From: Candidatus Ancillula trichonymphae ImTpAt
GTDB taxonomy: Bacteria > Actinomycetota > Actinomycetes > Actinomycetales > Bifidobacteriaceae
Assembly: GCA_000485475.1 (NCBI GenBank)
Contig: AXYY01000018.1
Coordinates: 1 to 6,139 of the forward strand
DNA length: 6,139 nt
Direction of reading: 5' to 3'
The position numbers and the translations under genes are program-made. This document shows positions 5,883 to 6,139 of this stretch, one piece after another. The notes beneath the pieces were generated by a model, which had not been told where the DNA came from, did no database searches, and worked only from the letters and a program-made list of their open reading frames with translations. Every line of letters begins with the position of its first letter. The first letter of the stretch is position 1.

Positions 5883-6139
5883 TGTCTAGTCCAAGTGATA
5901 GTATCCAGATTGAAGCCGCTAGTGAGTATGCCAGCCAAGAAGATTGCTTCACCAGGCTCTGGTCACCTCATCGCATGGCGTACGTGAAAGGCGAAACTCC
6001 AAGAGCAAAGCACGGTCAGGAGTGCCCGTTTTGCTTGGCGCCGCAGAAAACTGATGAAGATGGACTCATCGTGCACAGAGGGCGAACAGCTTACGCACTG
6101 ATGAACCTCTTCCCATACAACTCTGCGCACATGCTGATT
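5882..6139 (+). CDS. HIT-family protein, Ap4A phosphorylase-like (partial)
   Basis: The first 86 codons of a gene that continues past the window. The reading MSSPSDSIQIEAASEY, then RLWSPHRMAYVKGE, ECPFCLAP (Cys48 and Cys51, a zinc pair), DEDGLIVHRG and YALMNLFPYNSAHMLI matches the start of actinobacterial HIT proteins encoded directly after thrS. The mycobacterial member (Rv2613c) is a diadenosine tetraphosphate phosphorylase. Ap4A is a by-product of aminoacyl-tRNA synthetases, so co-expression with thrS makes sense as clean-up or signalling control. The catalytic His-X-His-X-His motif lies beyond the end and cannot be checked. The start is in the thrS stop (TAATG) with no strong Shine-Dalgarno sequence, so translation is probably coupled. 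In related genomes pgsA and phosphatidylinositol mannoside genes follow. Confidence 0.88.
   Translation, partial: MSSPSDSIQIEAASEYASQEDCFTRLWSPHRMAYVKGETPRAKHGQECPFCLAPQKTDEDGLIVHRGRTAYALMNLFPYNSAHMLI

Noticed and set aside
1..6139. CRISPR array, tRNA, rRNA, IS element or T-box riboswitch
   Set aside because: No regularly spaced repeats, cloverleaf sequences, transposase motifs, terminal inverted repeats or leader structure before thrS were found.

Overview
The window looks like a piece of a lower-GC actinobacterial chromosome. The best evidence is the right-hand gene pair: a threonyl-tRNA synthetase directly coupled (TAATG) to a HIT-family protein of the actinobacterial Ap4A-phosphorylase type. 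This order is known from mycobacteria and many other Actinobacteria. The synthetase also carries the actinobacterial-style insert before its zinc cysteine. The AT-rich composition, a heavily mutated transporter operon and a synthetase without its usual N-terminal TGS domain suggest a genome undergoing reduction, such as a host-associated Bifidobacteriaceae or a reduced Microbacteriaceae/Tropheryma-like lineage. The sequence alone does not settle the genus.

Layout: 12-994 (+) is a phage lysis cassette, made of a small two-helix holin followed with a 1-base overlap by a CHAP-domain endolysin. The endolysin has a strong in-frame internal start site that probably also yields its C-terminal domain as a separate 64-residue protein. 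995-1086 is a short convergent gap. 1087-3819 (-) is an ABC-transporter operon of the MacB/LolD-ATPase plus FtsX-like-permease type. It is dead in both genes: the ATPase has one frameshift and the permease has at least four frameshifts and two in-frame stops. Its promoter region still looks intact. 3820-3965 is a divergent intergenic region with a good -10 for the ABC operon, a small palindrome over its likely -35, and an extended -10 for thrS. 3966-5882 (+) is thrS. 5882-6139 (+) is the start of the HIT gene, which runs off the window.

Functionally there are three unrelated blocks: phage lysis (membrane hole plus peptidoglycan hydrolase), a decayed exporter or envelope ABC system, and housekeeping translation with nucleotide clean-up. 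The points most worth attention are the internal translation start in the endolysin, the apparently leaderless and TGS-less thrS, and the recently inactivated but still promoter-bearing ABC operon.
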